Positions 17,531-26,274 of a stretch of DNA of 48,067 nucleotides are shown here, piece by piece. The DNA is from Helicobacter apodemus (GTDB taxonomy: Bacteria; Campylobacterota; Campylobacteria; Campylobacterales; Helicobacteraceae). A program made the translations under genes and the position numbers. The stretch covers positions 1 through 48,067 of the forward strand of contig NZ_JRPC02000019.1 of the NCBI RefSeq assembly GCF_000765745.2. Direction: 5' to 3'. The notes beneath the pieces are model-generated. The model was not told the origin of the DNA and made no database searches. It saw only the letters and a program-made list of their open reading frames with translations. Each line of letters starts with the position of its first letter. Positions within the stretch are counted from its first letter, which is position 1.

Positions 17531-18919
17531 TTATTGGTCGCTTTCTTGGAAGTCGTTTTTGCCTCTTGCGATGAAAATAATCTTAGTCCCGCTAAAATCA
17601 AAATGTTCGCGTAAGAAATTCGCCAAATATCGCTTGTAGCTAAAATGTAGGCTTTTGGGTCTATTCATAATAAGTGCGATTTGCGGGGGTTTGTTGTCAA
17701 ATTGCGTAGCATAATAGATTTTGACAATTTTTCCTTTATCGCTAGGGATAGGGTGTTTTATGGTTGCTTGCTGGAGAATATCATTGAGTTTAGATGTAGG
17801 GATTCTAAAGCTAAAATTTTTATAAACTTTTAAAATCTCCTCCTCTAGTTTTTGGATATGCCTCCCATTTTTGGCTGATATGGTGAGGGTTGGGGCGTAT
17901 TCTAAAAATCTAAAACGTAGTTTGAAATCTTGCATAATAGCTTTAAAATCCTTATAGGCAATATCCCATTTGTTAAAGACTACAATAGTGGCTAGTTTAT
18001 ATTCATCAATTAATCCTGCTATTTTTTCATCAAGCTCTACAAAGGGTTTAGAAGCGTCTAAAACTAAGAGTGCAATATCTGTTTTGCTTAAGACTTCTTT
18101 GGTGCGAAGCAGGGCAAATCTTTCTAAATCCCCTATCTCTCCTTTGCCAATTTGCCCCCTGCGTCTGATTCCAGCCGTATCGACAAAGCATACTTGGGTT
18201 TCACCAATAGTGCTAATCTCATCGACAGGGTCTATAGTTGTCCCTGCAATATTAGAAACTAAAGAACGTTCTTGTCTTAATAAAGCATTTAAAAGAGAGC
18301 TTTTACCCACATTTACGCGTCCTATGATACCTATATTAATGCTCTCTTGTGTGTGGGAGTGTTCTAAAAAATCCTCTAAGGATTCCTCCTCCTCATTATG
18401 GAATAATGGTGCGATGGGTTGGTCTTTAAAATGCTTTAAAATAGCGTTTTGCAATCCCGTAATCCCTCGATTATGGGTAGTGGAGATGAAAAAATAATTT
18501 TTACTCCCAAATTCTGTGAAACTCCATACTTGCTGTTCCTCTTTTTCATTATCGATTTTATTAATGACTAAAAAAATATGCGGGTTTTTTTTCTCTAGGT
18601 GGTAAAAAATCTTTTTATCCTCCTCATTGGGGGGCTCTTTGCCATCAAGTAGGTATAAAATCAAATCGGATTCTTCTGCAACTTTGAGGGAATTAGAGGA
18701 GATATGTTCAAAAAAGTCGTTTTTTTTATCTAATCCTCCAGTATCAAGGAGTAAAAAATTCATCTCACCAAGCGTGATATGGGCTTTTTTAATATCCCTT
18801 GTTGTGCCTGCTATTTTGGAGGTGATAGCAATGCGTAATTGGCATAAGCGATTAAAAAGAGAGCTTTTGCCGGCATTGGGACGCCCTATAATAGCAATAG
18901 AGCCATAAATTTTATCCAT
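17531..18919 (-). CDS. der: Ribosome-assembly GTPase Der (EngA)
   Basis: Essential double GTPase that acts in late 50S ribosomal subunit assembly. Two consecutive G domains are visible in the 462-residue protein. The first has GRPNAGKSS, DTGG and NKID. The second, from about residue 195, has GRVNVGKSS, DTAGIRRRGQI and NKWD. A KH-like C-terminal domain (about residues 375-460) ends with HFDFSGTKIIFIARGK, as usual in Der. The ATG at 18919 is followed by MDKIYGSIAIIGRPN, a normal short N-terminus. It appears to be a single-gene unit. Confidence 0.95.
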   Translation of the reverse strand: MDKIYGSIAIIGRPNAGKSSLFNRLCQLRIAITSKIAGTTRDIKKAHITLGEMNFLLLDTGGLDKKNDFFEHISSNSLKVAEESDLILYLLDGKEPPNEEDKKIFYHLEKKNPHIFLVINKIDNEKEEQQVWSFTEFGSKNYFFISTTHNRGITGLQNAILKHFKDQPIAPLFHNEEEESLEDFLEHSHTQESINIGIIGRVNVGKSSLLNALLRQERSLVSNIAGTTIDPVDEISTIGETQVCFVDTAGIRRRGQIGKGEIGDLERFALLRTKEVLSKTDIALLVLDASKPFVELDEKIAGLIDEYKLATIVVFNKWDIAYKDFKAIMQDFKLRFRFLEYAPTLTISAKNGRHIQKLEEEILKVYKNFSFRIPTSKLNDILQQATIKHPIPSDKGKIVKIYYATQFDNKPPQIALIMNRPKSLHFSYKRYLANFLREHFDFSGTKIIFIARGKNDFQESDQ

Positions 18920-19031
18920 AATGAAGCCTTTTATAAAAGGGGGATTCTACTAAGAAGTGAGGAATTTTGTCAAATGCTTGTAGATTGAAGCATAAAAATC
19001 TTATTATTTTAAAAAAATAAAGAATTAAACG

Positions 19032-19910
19032 ATGAAACAAGAGAGCGAAGCGATTTTATCCATACTTTTTGCTGGTTTTTTATTTACGCTTATGGGAATG
19101 TTTGTAAAGGTTTTAACGCCTAATTTACCGGCTATGGAAATAGTCTTTGCAAGGAATTTTTTTGGGCTGATTTGGGTTATGGTGGCTTTATGGTTTAATC
19201 CTCCTAAAATGCAACAAGGTGGAAAGCCTTTTGTGCTACTTTTTAGGGGTTTTGCTGGAGGTAGTGCAATGATGGCATATTTTTATAATATGTCGGTAAT
19301 GCCTTTGGGAACTGCCTTTGCTTTTTCTGCAACTTCACCCATCTTTTTGGCACTTTTGGGAGTGATTTTTACACACCAAAAGGTTGCTTTGAAAGTATGG
19401 ATAGCTATTTTTATAGGTTTTTTTGGGATTTTATTAATTAGTAATCCAACGAGTATTTCTTTAAGCTTTTCTGGATTGATACTTGGTATTTATAGTGGCT
19501 TAGGGGCTGCTTTAGCTTATTTATCAATCGTTAAACTTTCTAAAGCTTATGATACAAGGGTGATTATCGCTTCTTTAATGCTTAGTGGTTCTATTCTTCC
19601 GCTTTTTACGCAATTAATACCTTATGAGATATACCCCATTGCTCTTTTTGAGAGATTTGTTATGCCCACTCTTTGGGAGTGGATTCTTATCCTGGGTTTA
19701 GGTGTGGTTTCAACTTATGCACAAATTTATCTTACTAAAGCTTATAGTATGGGGAATCCTCCTATTATTGGTGTTATGTCTTATATGACGATTTTTATGG
19801 CAACCTTTGCGGGTATTTTATTGGGGGATAAAGTCCCTAATATCTTTGTGATTATTGGGATGCTTTTAATAGTCTTAGGTGGAAGTTTGGCTGCTTTTGG
19901 CAAAAAATAG
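19032..19910 (+). CDS. EamA-family (DMT superfamily) membrane transporter
   Basis: Ten-span drug/metabolite superfamily permease, 292 residues, made of two EamA repeats (about residues 10-140 and 150-285). Typical segments are FARNFFGLIWVMVAL, the proline/glycine-rich GTAFAFSATSPIFLALLGVIFT and, in the second repeat, AYSMGNPPIIGVMSYMTIF. Members export metabolites or amino acids, but the substrate cannot be predicted. It converges with the thiD2 gene, leaving only six bases between the stops. The ribosome-binding site is weak (AAAGAATTAAACG before the ATG). Confidence 0.85.
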   Translation: MKQESEAILSILFAGFLFTLMGMFVKVLTPNLPAMEIVFARNFFGLIWVMVALWFNPPKMQQGGKPFVLLFRGFAGGSAMMAYFYNMSVMPLGTAFAFSATSPIFLALLGVIFTHQKVALKVWIAIFIGFFGILLISNPTSISLSFSGLILGIYSGLGAALAYLSIVKLSKAYDTRVIIASLMLSGSILPLFTQLIPYEIYPIALFERFVMPTLWEWILILGLGVVSTYAQIYLTKAYSMGNPPIIGVMSYMTIFMATFAGILLGDKVPNIFVIIGMLLIVLGGSLAAFGKK

Positions 19911-19916
19911 AGAAGG

Positions 19917-20324
19917 TTATTTAGCGATAGTTGCTATTAAAATTTCTTTTTCTAAGGTATAGAGTTCATAGCGGATATTTTTGAATTTTTGGCTTTTTTC
20001 TAAGTCGTAGAGCTTTAATATTTCTTCTAATACGCGTGAAGATTCTTGTGTGCGTTTGAAATTTGCAATCATAATGTCTTGTAGATTGGTGCGTTGCATT
20101 TCCTCTTGAGTGGTAAGTTTTAAAATATCATTTTGGGAATCTCTAGCAAGAAGCGGGTTTTCTTTTAAAGAAACTTTGCATCGATGACGTAATTTTTTGA
20201 GTTTTAACGCAAGGTTTTTATTATTAAAAACATAACGAAGCATATCTTCTATAACGCGAATCCCCTCGCGTAAGCGATTGAGATTAGCATCAAGGATACG
20301 AAGTGTTGAATCTTCTAGATTCAA
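19917..20324 (-). CDS. Standalone ThiD2-type thiamine biosynthesis protein
   Basis: The 135-residue protein matches the ThiD2 domain, also found fused to the N-terminus of thiamine phosphate synthase in some bacteria and often misannotated as ThiE. Diagnostic stretches are LRILDANLNRLREGIRVIED, LRHRCK, the RDSQNDI segment and the helix NFKRTQESSRVLEEILKL. ThiD2 proteins are reported to phosphorylate hydroxymethylpyrimidine phosphate. The start appears to be TTG at 20324, four bases after the upstream stop; no ATG in frame is available earlier. It is co-oriented with the Bax-inhibitor family gene, probably in one transcript. Confidence 0.82.
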   Translation of the reverse strand: MNLEDSTLRILDANLNRLREGIRVIEDMLRYVFNNKNLALKLKKLRHRCKVSLKENPLLARDSQNDILKLTTQEEMQRTNLQDIMIANFKRTQESSRVLEEILKLYDLEKSQKFKNIRYELYTLEKEILIATIAK

Positions 20325-20327
20325 ATT

Positions 20328-21038
20328 TTATTCTCTTGAGTTGAAGATTCCAAGAATTTGTAATAAAGAAACAAAGAGGTTTAAAAAATCTAAATATAAA
20401 CTAACCGCGGCCATTACAGGGCTATCATAAAGACCTCTTAGAATGTTTTGTGTATCATAGGCTATAAATAAGCTAAAAAGAATTGCTCCAACGCCTGCAA
20501 TGATAACTTGTAAGATTGGACTACCTAAAAATAAATTAATTAAAGAACCAATTACAACAACAATAAGTGCAATAAAGAGCATTTTCCCCATATTGGCTAA
20601 ATCTTTGGTAGTGCGGAGTGCAAAAATACTCATTATGCCAAAAATAGCGGTAGTTAATAAAAAAGCTTGAGCAACAATAGAAGCACCACCTGGCATTCCT
20701 AGGATTCTACTTAAAATAGGGGTTAATGTTAAGCCTGTAACGAAAGTAAAGCCAAAAAGCATAGCAAGGTTGATACCGGGTTTTGCTTTGGTAAAAAATA
20801 ATCCAAAAAGTAGTGCAAATTCTAAAATAACAAATCCAATATAGTATTGGGATACAATATTACCAAGACTGCTAATTCCGACATAAGCACCAACTGTTGC
20901 AGCTAAAAGGGAAGCGGCAAAAAGCTGATAAGTTTGTTTAACAAAACTAATTAAAGCAACATCGTTTTGTGCAAGATTATTTTCCACATATTGTGAATTA
21001 TAATCGCTTTTAATAGAATTTCTATTATATAAAGACAT
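20328..21038 (-). CDS. Bax inhibitor-1 / YccA-family membrane protein
   Basis: Integral membrane protein of the BI-1 (TMBIM/YccA) family, 236 residues with seven predicted membrane segments after a polar N-terminus (to about residue 25). The family pattern AYDTQNILRGLYDS near the C-terminus includes the conserved Asp that takes part in pH-sensitive calcium leak in studied homologues. AAGGAT precedes the ATG. It is divergent from gapA, with 150 bases between the two starts; the same pairing of a BI-1 gene next to gapA occurs in H. pylori. Physiological role in these bacteria is not established. Confidence 0.9.
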   Translation of the reverse strand: MSLYNRNSIKSDYNSQYVENNLAQNDVALISFVKQTYQLFAASLLAATVGAYVGISSLGNIVSQYYIGFVILEFALLFGLFFTKAKPGINLAMLFGFTFVTGLTLTPILSRILGMPGGASIVAQAFLLTTAIFGIMSIFALRTTKDLANMGKMLFIALIVVVIGSLINLFLGSPILQVIIAGVGAILFSLFIAYDTQNILRGLYDSPVMAAVSLYLDFLNLFVSLLQILGIFNSRE

Positions 21039-21188
21039 TATTCATCCTTAAAATATGGAGTTTAATAAGGTCAATATTGTAGCGTATTTTTTAGTAAAAT
21101 TCCATAAAGGGATAAAAGATGTAAGGTTTTGTATGTTAGAATATTTGTTTAATTTGGAATTTGTAGAAATACTTAAGGGAAAAATCAA

Positions 21189-22196
21189 ATGGGGAAGATA
21201 AAAATCTTTATCAATGGATTTGGTAGAATCGGACGCTGTATAGCTCGTGTTGTTTTATGTAATAGCTCTGATAGATTTGAAATAGTTGGCATTAATGATT
21301 TAGCAAATTGTGAAGTGTTAAGCTATCTTTTAGAACACGATTCTATCCATAATCAAAGCATAAAAGCTAAACAAACAGAACATAACATCTTTGAATTTAA
21401 TGGCTATAAAGTCCCCTTTAGCGCAAAGAATAATCCCTCTGAAGTTGATATTAAAGGTGCGGATGTTGTCCTTGAATGTAGTGGGTTGTTTTTGCAGAGA
21501 GATTTTGTGGAATGCTATTTACAAAAAGGGGCTAAGAAAGTTATTTTTTCTGCTCCTGCTAAGGATGATACCTCTACTTTTGTTTTGGGGGTTAATCATC
21601 ATCTTTATAAAGGAGAATCTATAATCTCTAATGCTAGTTGTACGACCAATGCTTTAGCACCTATTGTAATGCTTCTTGATAGGGAGTTTGGTGTAGAAAA
21701 AGGAATTTTAACTACGATCCATAGTTATACAAATGATCAAAACCTCATAGACTGCGTTCATAAGAAAAACGATTTACGACGATCTAGAGCAGCAGCGGTT
21801 AATATCATACCTACAACTACAGGAGCTGCTAAGGCATTGCATCTAGTTTTGCCACAAATGAGAGGCAAGCTTCACGGGCATAGTGTAAGGGTTCCAATCC
21901 CAGATGTTTCGATGATTGATTTAAATATTAATTTGAAAAAAGATACGACTAAAGAAGCGATTAATCAACTTTTTGAAGAGTCTTCTTGCTCTGTTTTAAA
22001 GGGTATTTTAGGTGTTGATAAATCTTATGGCGTTTCTCAAGATTTTATTAATAATCCTCTAAGTAGTATCATCGCTAGTGATTTAACTTTTGTATTAGAA
22101 GGAAATATGGCAAAGATTATGGCTTGGTATGATAATGAATGGGGTTATTCCAATCGTATCTTAGAGATGGCAGAGTGGATTTTAAAGGATAAATAA
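21189..22196 (+). CDS. gapA: Glyceraldehyde-3-phosphate dehydrogenase
   Basis: Cytosolic NAD(P)-dependent GAPDH of glycolysis/gluconeogenesis, 335 residues. The Rossmann dinucleotide motif is INGFGRIGR near the N-terminus. The catalytic cysteine lies in SNASCTTNALAP and the catalytic-domain C-terminus shows WYDNEWGYSNR. A His partner is in LTTIHSYTNDQ. A TAGAAT at 21137-21142 is a likely -10 and AAGGGA at 21175-21180 the ribosome-binding site. The stop is immediately followed by the csd4-like ATG with no gap, so the two are cotranscribed. Confidence 0.95.
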   Translation: MGKIKIFINGFGRIGRCIARVVLCNSSDRFEIVGINDLANCEVLSYLLEHDSIHNQSIKAKQTEHNIFEFNGYKVPFSAKNNPSEVDIKGADVVLECSGLFLQRDFVECYLQKGAKKVIFSAPAKDDTSTFVLGVNHHLYKGESIISNASCTTNALAPIVMLLDREFGVEKGILTTIHSYTNDQNLIDCVHKKNDLRRSRAAAVNIIPTTTGAAKALHLVLPQMRGKLHGHSVRVPIPDVSMIDLNINLKKDTTKEAINQLFEESSCSVLKGILGVDKSYGVSQDFINNPLSSIIASDLTFVLEGNMAKIMAWYDNEWGYSNRILEMAEWILKDK

Positions 22197-23498
22197 ATGC
22201 GAGTTATTGGTATTTTTTTGTGGGTAATGGCTTTAGGGGGTGTGTTGTTAGCAAAAAACCCTCATTTTTCGCTCTATACTTTAAATGGCGAAGAAGAGGG
22301 GCATACTTTACTTGTAATTGGTGGGATTCACGGCGATGAACCCGGGGGGTATTTTGCTCCAGCGATTTTAGCACAATATTATACGATTAAAAAGGGTAAT
22401 GTTTGGATTGTGCCTAATCTTAATCCTGATAGCATAATGGCATTTAAACGAGGCGTTTATAAAGATATGAATCGCAAATTTGCACATATTAGCCCCAAAG
22501 ATCCAGATTTTGATAATGTTGTTAGAATTAAAGAGATTATTAAAGATCCTAAGGTGAATTTTGTTGTTAATCTTCACGATGGGCATGGATTTTATAGGGA
22601 GAAATGGGAAAATTCTATTTTTAATCCTAAGGCTTGGGGGCAGACTTATGTTATTGATCAAAAAAGTTTAGATGATGTGCTATTTGGTGATTTGGATAAT
22701 ATTACTAAGCAAATTGAGATGAAGCTTAATCAAAGTTTGCATTATGATTTTCATACCTTTGGAGTTCGTAATACACAAACGCGTTTTAATGATGAAGAAC
22801 AGCAAAATTCTTTAACCTTTTTTGCAGTTACTAATCTAAAACCTGCTATTGCTATTGAAACTAGCAAGAATATTAAAGAATTAGCTTTAAAGACCTTTTA
22901 TCAACTAAGCTCTATTGAGGTTTTAATGGATATTATGGGGATTGAATATGAGCGGGGCTTTGAAATGAATTTAGAGGAAGTTGGTAAAAAAATTAAAGAA
23001 TATGGAAAATTAAGTATTAATGAAAATATTACTTTAGAGCTTGAGAATATTAGAAATGTTATAAATTTTATGCCTTTAAAAAAAGGAGAGAATAACTTTA
23101 TATTCACTCATCCATTAGGCAAGATTTATCAAAGCAAACAAGGCTATGAAGCTTTTGTTGGGCATCAAAAGCTTACTTTGTTAAAACCTGATTACTTTGC
23201 TATGGAATGCGATATTAAAGATATGAATATTTCCTTAGATAAGCAAGCATTACAAGCTGTGAAGTTTGGGGCAATATTAGAAGCTAAAGAGCAGTTTTTA
23301 GTAGAAGGTAGAGAGGGAATAAGGGTCAATGTGATTGGTTATGCAAAAAAGGGGGTAGTAAGTGAGGATGATATGGAGATTAAACTCGATTGGATTGATG
23401 GAAATTACTCCTTAGATAAGGATAAAAAGATTTTTCGTATTGAAGTTTATAAAGGGAGTAATTTTTGTGGGATGATTAATATAAAAAAAGGAAACTAA
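22197..23498 (+). CDS. csd4: Csd4/Pgp1-type peptidoglycan D,L-carboxypeptidase (M14 family)
   Basis: Periplasmic zinc peptidase that trims muropeptide tripeptides to dipeptides; in H. pylori (Csd4) and C. jejuni (Pgp1) it is needed for helical shape. The 433-residue protein has a signal peptide (to about residue 19), an M14 catalytic domain (about 25-245) and two C-terminal beta-rich domains. Seen zinc ligands are His45 and Glu48 in GGIHGDEPGG and His127 in NLHDGHG, with candidate catalytic Glu221 in AIAIETSKN. H. pylori Csd4 is known for a Gln in the first ligand position; here it is the canonical His. The ATG directly abuts the gapA stop and its own stop overlaps hemH (TAATG). Confidence 0.86.
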   Translation: MRVIGIFLWVMALGGVLLAKNPHFSLYTLNGEEEGHTLLVIGGIHGDEPGGYFAPAILAQYYTIKKGNVWIVPNLNPDSIMAFKRGVYKDMNRKFAHISPKDPDFDNVVRIKEIIKDPKVNFVVNLHDGHGFYREKWENSIFNPKAWGQTYVIDQKSLDDVLFGDLDNITKQIEMKLNQSLHYDFHTFGVRNTQTRFNDEEQQNSLTFFAVTNLKPAIAIETSKNIKELALKTFYQLSSIEVLMDIMGIEYERGFEMNLEEVGKKIKEYGKLSINENITLELENIRNVINFMPLKKGENNFIFTHPLGKIYQSKQGYEAFVGHQKLTLLKPDYFAMECDIKDMNISLDKQALQAVKFGAILEAKEQFLVEGREGIRVNVIGYAKKGVVSEDDMEIKLDWIDGNYSLDKDKKIFRIEVYKGSNFCGMINIKKGN

Positions 23499-24472
23499 TG
23501 CAGCATAAAAAAGCAGTTGTTCTCCTAAATATGGGGGGTCCTAATAATCTTTTAGAGGTCAAAACATTTTTGCAAAATATGTTTAATGACCCCTATATTT
23601 TATCGATTAAAAGTAGCTTTTTTCGCAGCCTTCTTGCAAGTTTTATTACGCATAAAAGGCTTGAAGAGGCACAGAGTAATTACCAAGCAATTGGTGGTAA
23701 ATCTCCCCTTGTAGAGCATACTTTTGCTCTCTGTGAGACTTTAAGACAACTAAATTCAAGCTATTTTTATACTTATGCTATGCGTTATACCCCACCTTTT
23801 GCTAAGGATGTTGTTAAAGAGCTAAAAGCAAAGGCTATAGAGGAGATTATACTTTTTAGCCTCTATCCGCATTTTAGTTATACTACAACGCAGAGTTCTT
23901 ATGATGATTTTATAAAAGCCTTAAAGGAGCTTGATTATCATCCAAAATTATGTTTTGTGAGGAATTATTATTCCGATAAAATGTATAACCAAGCTGTGAT
24001 TAATCGTATTTGTCAGGCTTTAGGAGGTGATGATTGCAGAGAGTTTCATTTGATATTTTCCGCACATTCTCTGCCCCAAAGAAATATTGACAAAGGTGAT
24101 CCTTATCAAAAAGAAATTATTGCTAATGTAGAAACCCTAAAACCTATGTTAGAGGAAGTAGGGTTATATTTTAAGAGTATTAAAATAGCTTATCAATCTA
24201 AAATAGGTCCTATAAAATGGCTAGAACCAAATTTGCAAGATATGCTTAAAAACTATAAAGATGAAAAACTCCTTATTTATCCTATTGCCTTTAGTATTGA
24301 TAATTCTGAAACAGATTTTGAACTCTCTATCCAATACAAAAAAGAATCTCAAACCTTGGGTATTAAAGACTATCGTGTAGCAAAATGTCTTAATAGTGGG
24401 GAAGATTTTGCAAAAAGTATTTTGGGGTTAATCCATTCAGAAGTTTGTCAAAGTGTAGAGTTAGCTAGATAA
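23498..24472 (+). CDS. hemH: Ferrochelatase
   Basis: Last enzyme of protohaem synthesis, inserting ferrous iron into protoporphyrin IX. The 324-residue protein has the N-terminal LLNMGGPNNLLEV motif, the QSNYQAIGGKSPL segment, and the active-site histidine in IFSAHSLPQRNIDKGDPY. The acidic metal-path segment PIAFSIDNSETDFEL is also present. No [2Fe-2S] extension is visible. Its ATG overlaps the csd4 stop, so haem synthesis is expressed together with gapA and csd4. The next gene follows within eight to eleven bases. Confidence 0.94.
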   Translation: MQHKKAVVLLNMGGPNNLLEVKTFLQNMFNDPYILSIKSSFFRSLLASFITHKRLEEAQSNYQAIGGKSPLVEHTFALCETLRQLNSSYFYTYAMRYTPPFAKDVVKELKAKAIEEIILFSLYPHFSYTTTQSSYDDFIKALKELDYHPKLCFVRNYYSDKMYNQAVINRICQALGGDDCREFHLIFSAHSLPQRNIDKGDPYQKEIIANVETLKPMLEEVGLYFKSIKIAYQSKIGPIKWLEPNLQDMLKNYKDEKLLIYPIAFSIDNSETDFELSIQYKKESQTLGIKDYRVAKCLNSGEDFAKSILGLIHSEVCQSVELAR

Positions 24473-24482
24473 AGGAGGTATG

Positions 24483-26099
24483 ATGCAATATGGAGATCTT
24501 TTTAGCTATTTAGGAAAAATTCAAATAATTTTAGAACAAAAAGCCATTAGTGGTTATGCTGCTTGTATTGTAAATTCAGGATTTGGAGATATTGTTACCA
24601 ATGCTAGTATATCATCTATTGTCCCACAGATTTTAGGACTTGAGTTTAAAGGTATTACTTCAAAAGTTGCTTGTTATGATGATGTTAGTAATTGTATAAA
24701 GTTATTTCCCTATTTTTGGAGGAATAGATTCTATGCAGATTTTTTAAAAGATATTAATTTTATGCATTTTGCTAGAGATGAAGTTTTTATTATTGAGGTT
24801 GATAATGTGTTGCTTGATATGGAATCTTTAATTATGCAATTCTCTAAGGCTCCTAGAGGTTCTATAATATGTATAGCCCCTATTAATTTGTTTTATACCA
24901 ATGATTATGGAATATTTGCCTACCAGCTTGGGATAGATTTGTATGATAATGGATTTACCCAGGCATTGCAAAAGAATCTTTCTAAGAAGGGCTTTTATGA
25001 TGATGTTGATTATTCTCCTATGAATATTTGCGTTCATCAAAGAATAGGTGATAGTGGTATTCTTGAGATAAATTCCAATGGGGATATTATTAGCACGGAT
25101 TGGATTGCAAGAGAGGATAAATACAAGCAATATGGTTGGTATAATTTAAAAAATAAAAAAGGTTCCCAATGGCTTTATGGTGAGTATCGTAAAAATCATT
25201 CCTTAAAAGATTTTATCCAAAAATTGAAATTAAACTTTCATAAAGCAAGGATTTATTTTATTAGTGATGGTTTTGAAACGGCTCACCGAGTATTAGAGCA
25301 ACATCCACTTGCTAAAAAGCATTTATTGGGACTTAATATAAGCTATGATTCCACGGTGGCTAGAAAATATGGAGAAGAATTTATCAATGTTATTAAAGAC
25401 TTAAAAGAAGTTGATAAGGTTATTATTGGTGAAGACTATGTTTCATTTTTGGAATGTATTAAAATCATCCTTAGTTCTCATTTGGTTTTTTCTAATCGTA
25501 GGGCTTATATAATGAGGACTTTGCTTGGGTTTAAAGCCGATAAAAGCTTTCCACAAATAGTTTGCATTGATGGATTAGAAAATGGAGCAGAATTTTATTT
25601 GCAAAAGAAAAATATATGGACTAATGGAGCGTTAAGACAAGAAGTTAGTAATAGTTTTTTATCTTTTAACTCAAACATTCATCAGAAATATGCTTATTTT
25701 AACCTATATAGGGAATCTAATTTGAAATTTAGTATGCCATCTTTCTATTCTGCCTCCTCCCGCATTAAATCTCATCTTTCTTATAAACTAGGACAAGCTT
25801 TGATTTTAAACTCTAAAAGCCTATGGGGATATATAAGAATGCCTTATGTATTATCTTATATCAAAGATAAACATAAACAAGAACAAAAAGAATATCAAGA
25901 AAAGATAAAAAAGAATCCTAGTTTAAAACTTCCTACCTTAGAATCTTATAGAGATTATAAAGATGCTTTAAAAATAAAAAATACACTTTCTTATCAATTA
26001 GGGGAAGCACTCATAAAAGCTGATTCTAGCGGGGGGGGGGGCGAATATTTGCACCTTTATTTGCCTACATCACATTCTTCAAAGAAGTGCGTAAGTTAA
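24483..26099 (+). CDS. Putative glycosyltransferase with a C-terminal poly-G phase-variation tract
   Basis: Unnamed protein of about 538 residues, possibly a surface-glycan glycosyltransferase. Supporting features are a Rossmann-like start (ACIVNSGFGDIV), a central ICVHQRIGDSG segment reminiscent of the H-x-R-x-G-D loop of fucosyltransferase-like enzymes, and KARIYFISDGFETAHRVL. The tail has two SYxLGxALI units (HLSYKLGQALI, TLSYQLGEALI), a pattern I associate with Campylobacter/Helicobacter glycosyltransferases. An 11-G run at 26031-26041 lies 20 codons before the stop; in another length state the protein would end in a 41-residue basic tail instead. ATG 24483 is preferred over 24480 for spacing from AAAGGAGGT. 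It follows hemH directly. Confidence 0.6.
   Translation: MQYGDLFSYLGKIQIILEQKAISGYAACIVNSGFGDIVTNASISSIVPQILGLEFKGITSKVACYDDVSNCIKLFPYFWRNRFYADFLKDINFMHFARDEVFIIEVDNVLLDMESLIMQFSKAPRGSIICIAPINLFYTNDYGIFAYQLGIDLYDNGFTQALQKNLSKKGFYDDVDYSPMNICVHQRIGDSGILEINSNGDIISTDWIAREDKYKQYGWYNLKNKKGSQWLYGEYRKNHSLKDFIQKLKLNFHKARIYFISDGFETAHRVLEQHPLAKKHLLGLNISYDSTVARKYGEEFINVIKDLKEVDKVIIGEDYVSFLECIKIILSSHLVFSNRRAYIMRTLLGFKADKSFPQIVCIDGLENGAEFYLQKKNIWTNGALRQEVSNSFLSFNSNIHQKYAYFNLYRESNLKFSMPSFYSASSRIKSHLSYKLGQALILNSKSLWGYIRMPYVLSYIKDKHKQEQKEYQEKIKKNPSLKLPTLESYRDYKDALKIKNTLSYQLGEALIKADSSGGGGEYLHLYLPTSHSSKKCVS
26031..26041 (+). repeat. G11 homopolymer, likely phase-variable
   Basis: Eleven consecutive G bases inside the 3' end of the glycosyltransferase-like gene. 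At this length translation ends at 26097-26099. One base more (or two fewer) shifts to a frame that stays open to 26165-26167 and encodes a lysine/arginine-rich tail containing FFKEVRKLKREFREKK. One base fewer ends at 26092-26094. Runs of this length mutate readily by slippage in Helicobacter. Confidence 0.9.
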
Positions 26100-26126
26100 A
26101 GAGGGAGTTTAGGGAGAAAAAGGGAA

Positions 26127-26142
26127 TGCCCTGCAAAGGGCA
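26127..26142. terminator. Possible terminator hairpin between convergent genes
   Basis: A six-base stem TGCCCT/AGGGCA closes a GCAA loop, followed by GTTTGTTATT on the plus strand. It lies 28 bases after the current stop of the glycosyltransferase-like gene and upstream of the convergent radA end. In the alternative G12/G9 frame this hairpin would lie inside coding sequence. The T tract is imperfect, so the call is tentative. Confidence 0.4.
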
Positions 26143-26274
26143 GTTTGTTATTAACCCCCTAGATTAGTGAAGGGCTTATAAAAGTTTTTGGTGTGGCGGG
26201 CTTTTGAAATTTTATTTTTTTGATGTTAGGAGGTTTCGCAAGGAATTTTTAGCAAAGAAAAAATAATATTGATC

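Noticed and set aside
17970-18908. Plus-strand ORFs of 175 and 93 codons inside der
   Set aside because: They are antisense to intact GTPase motifs of Der.
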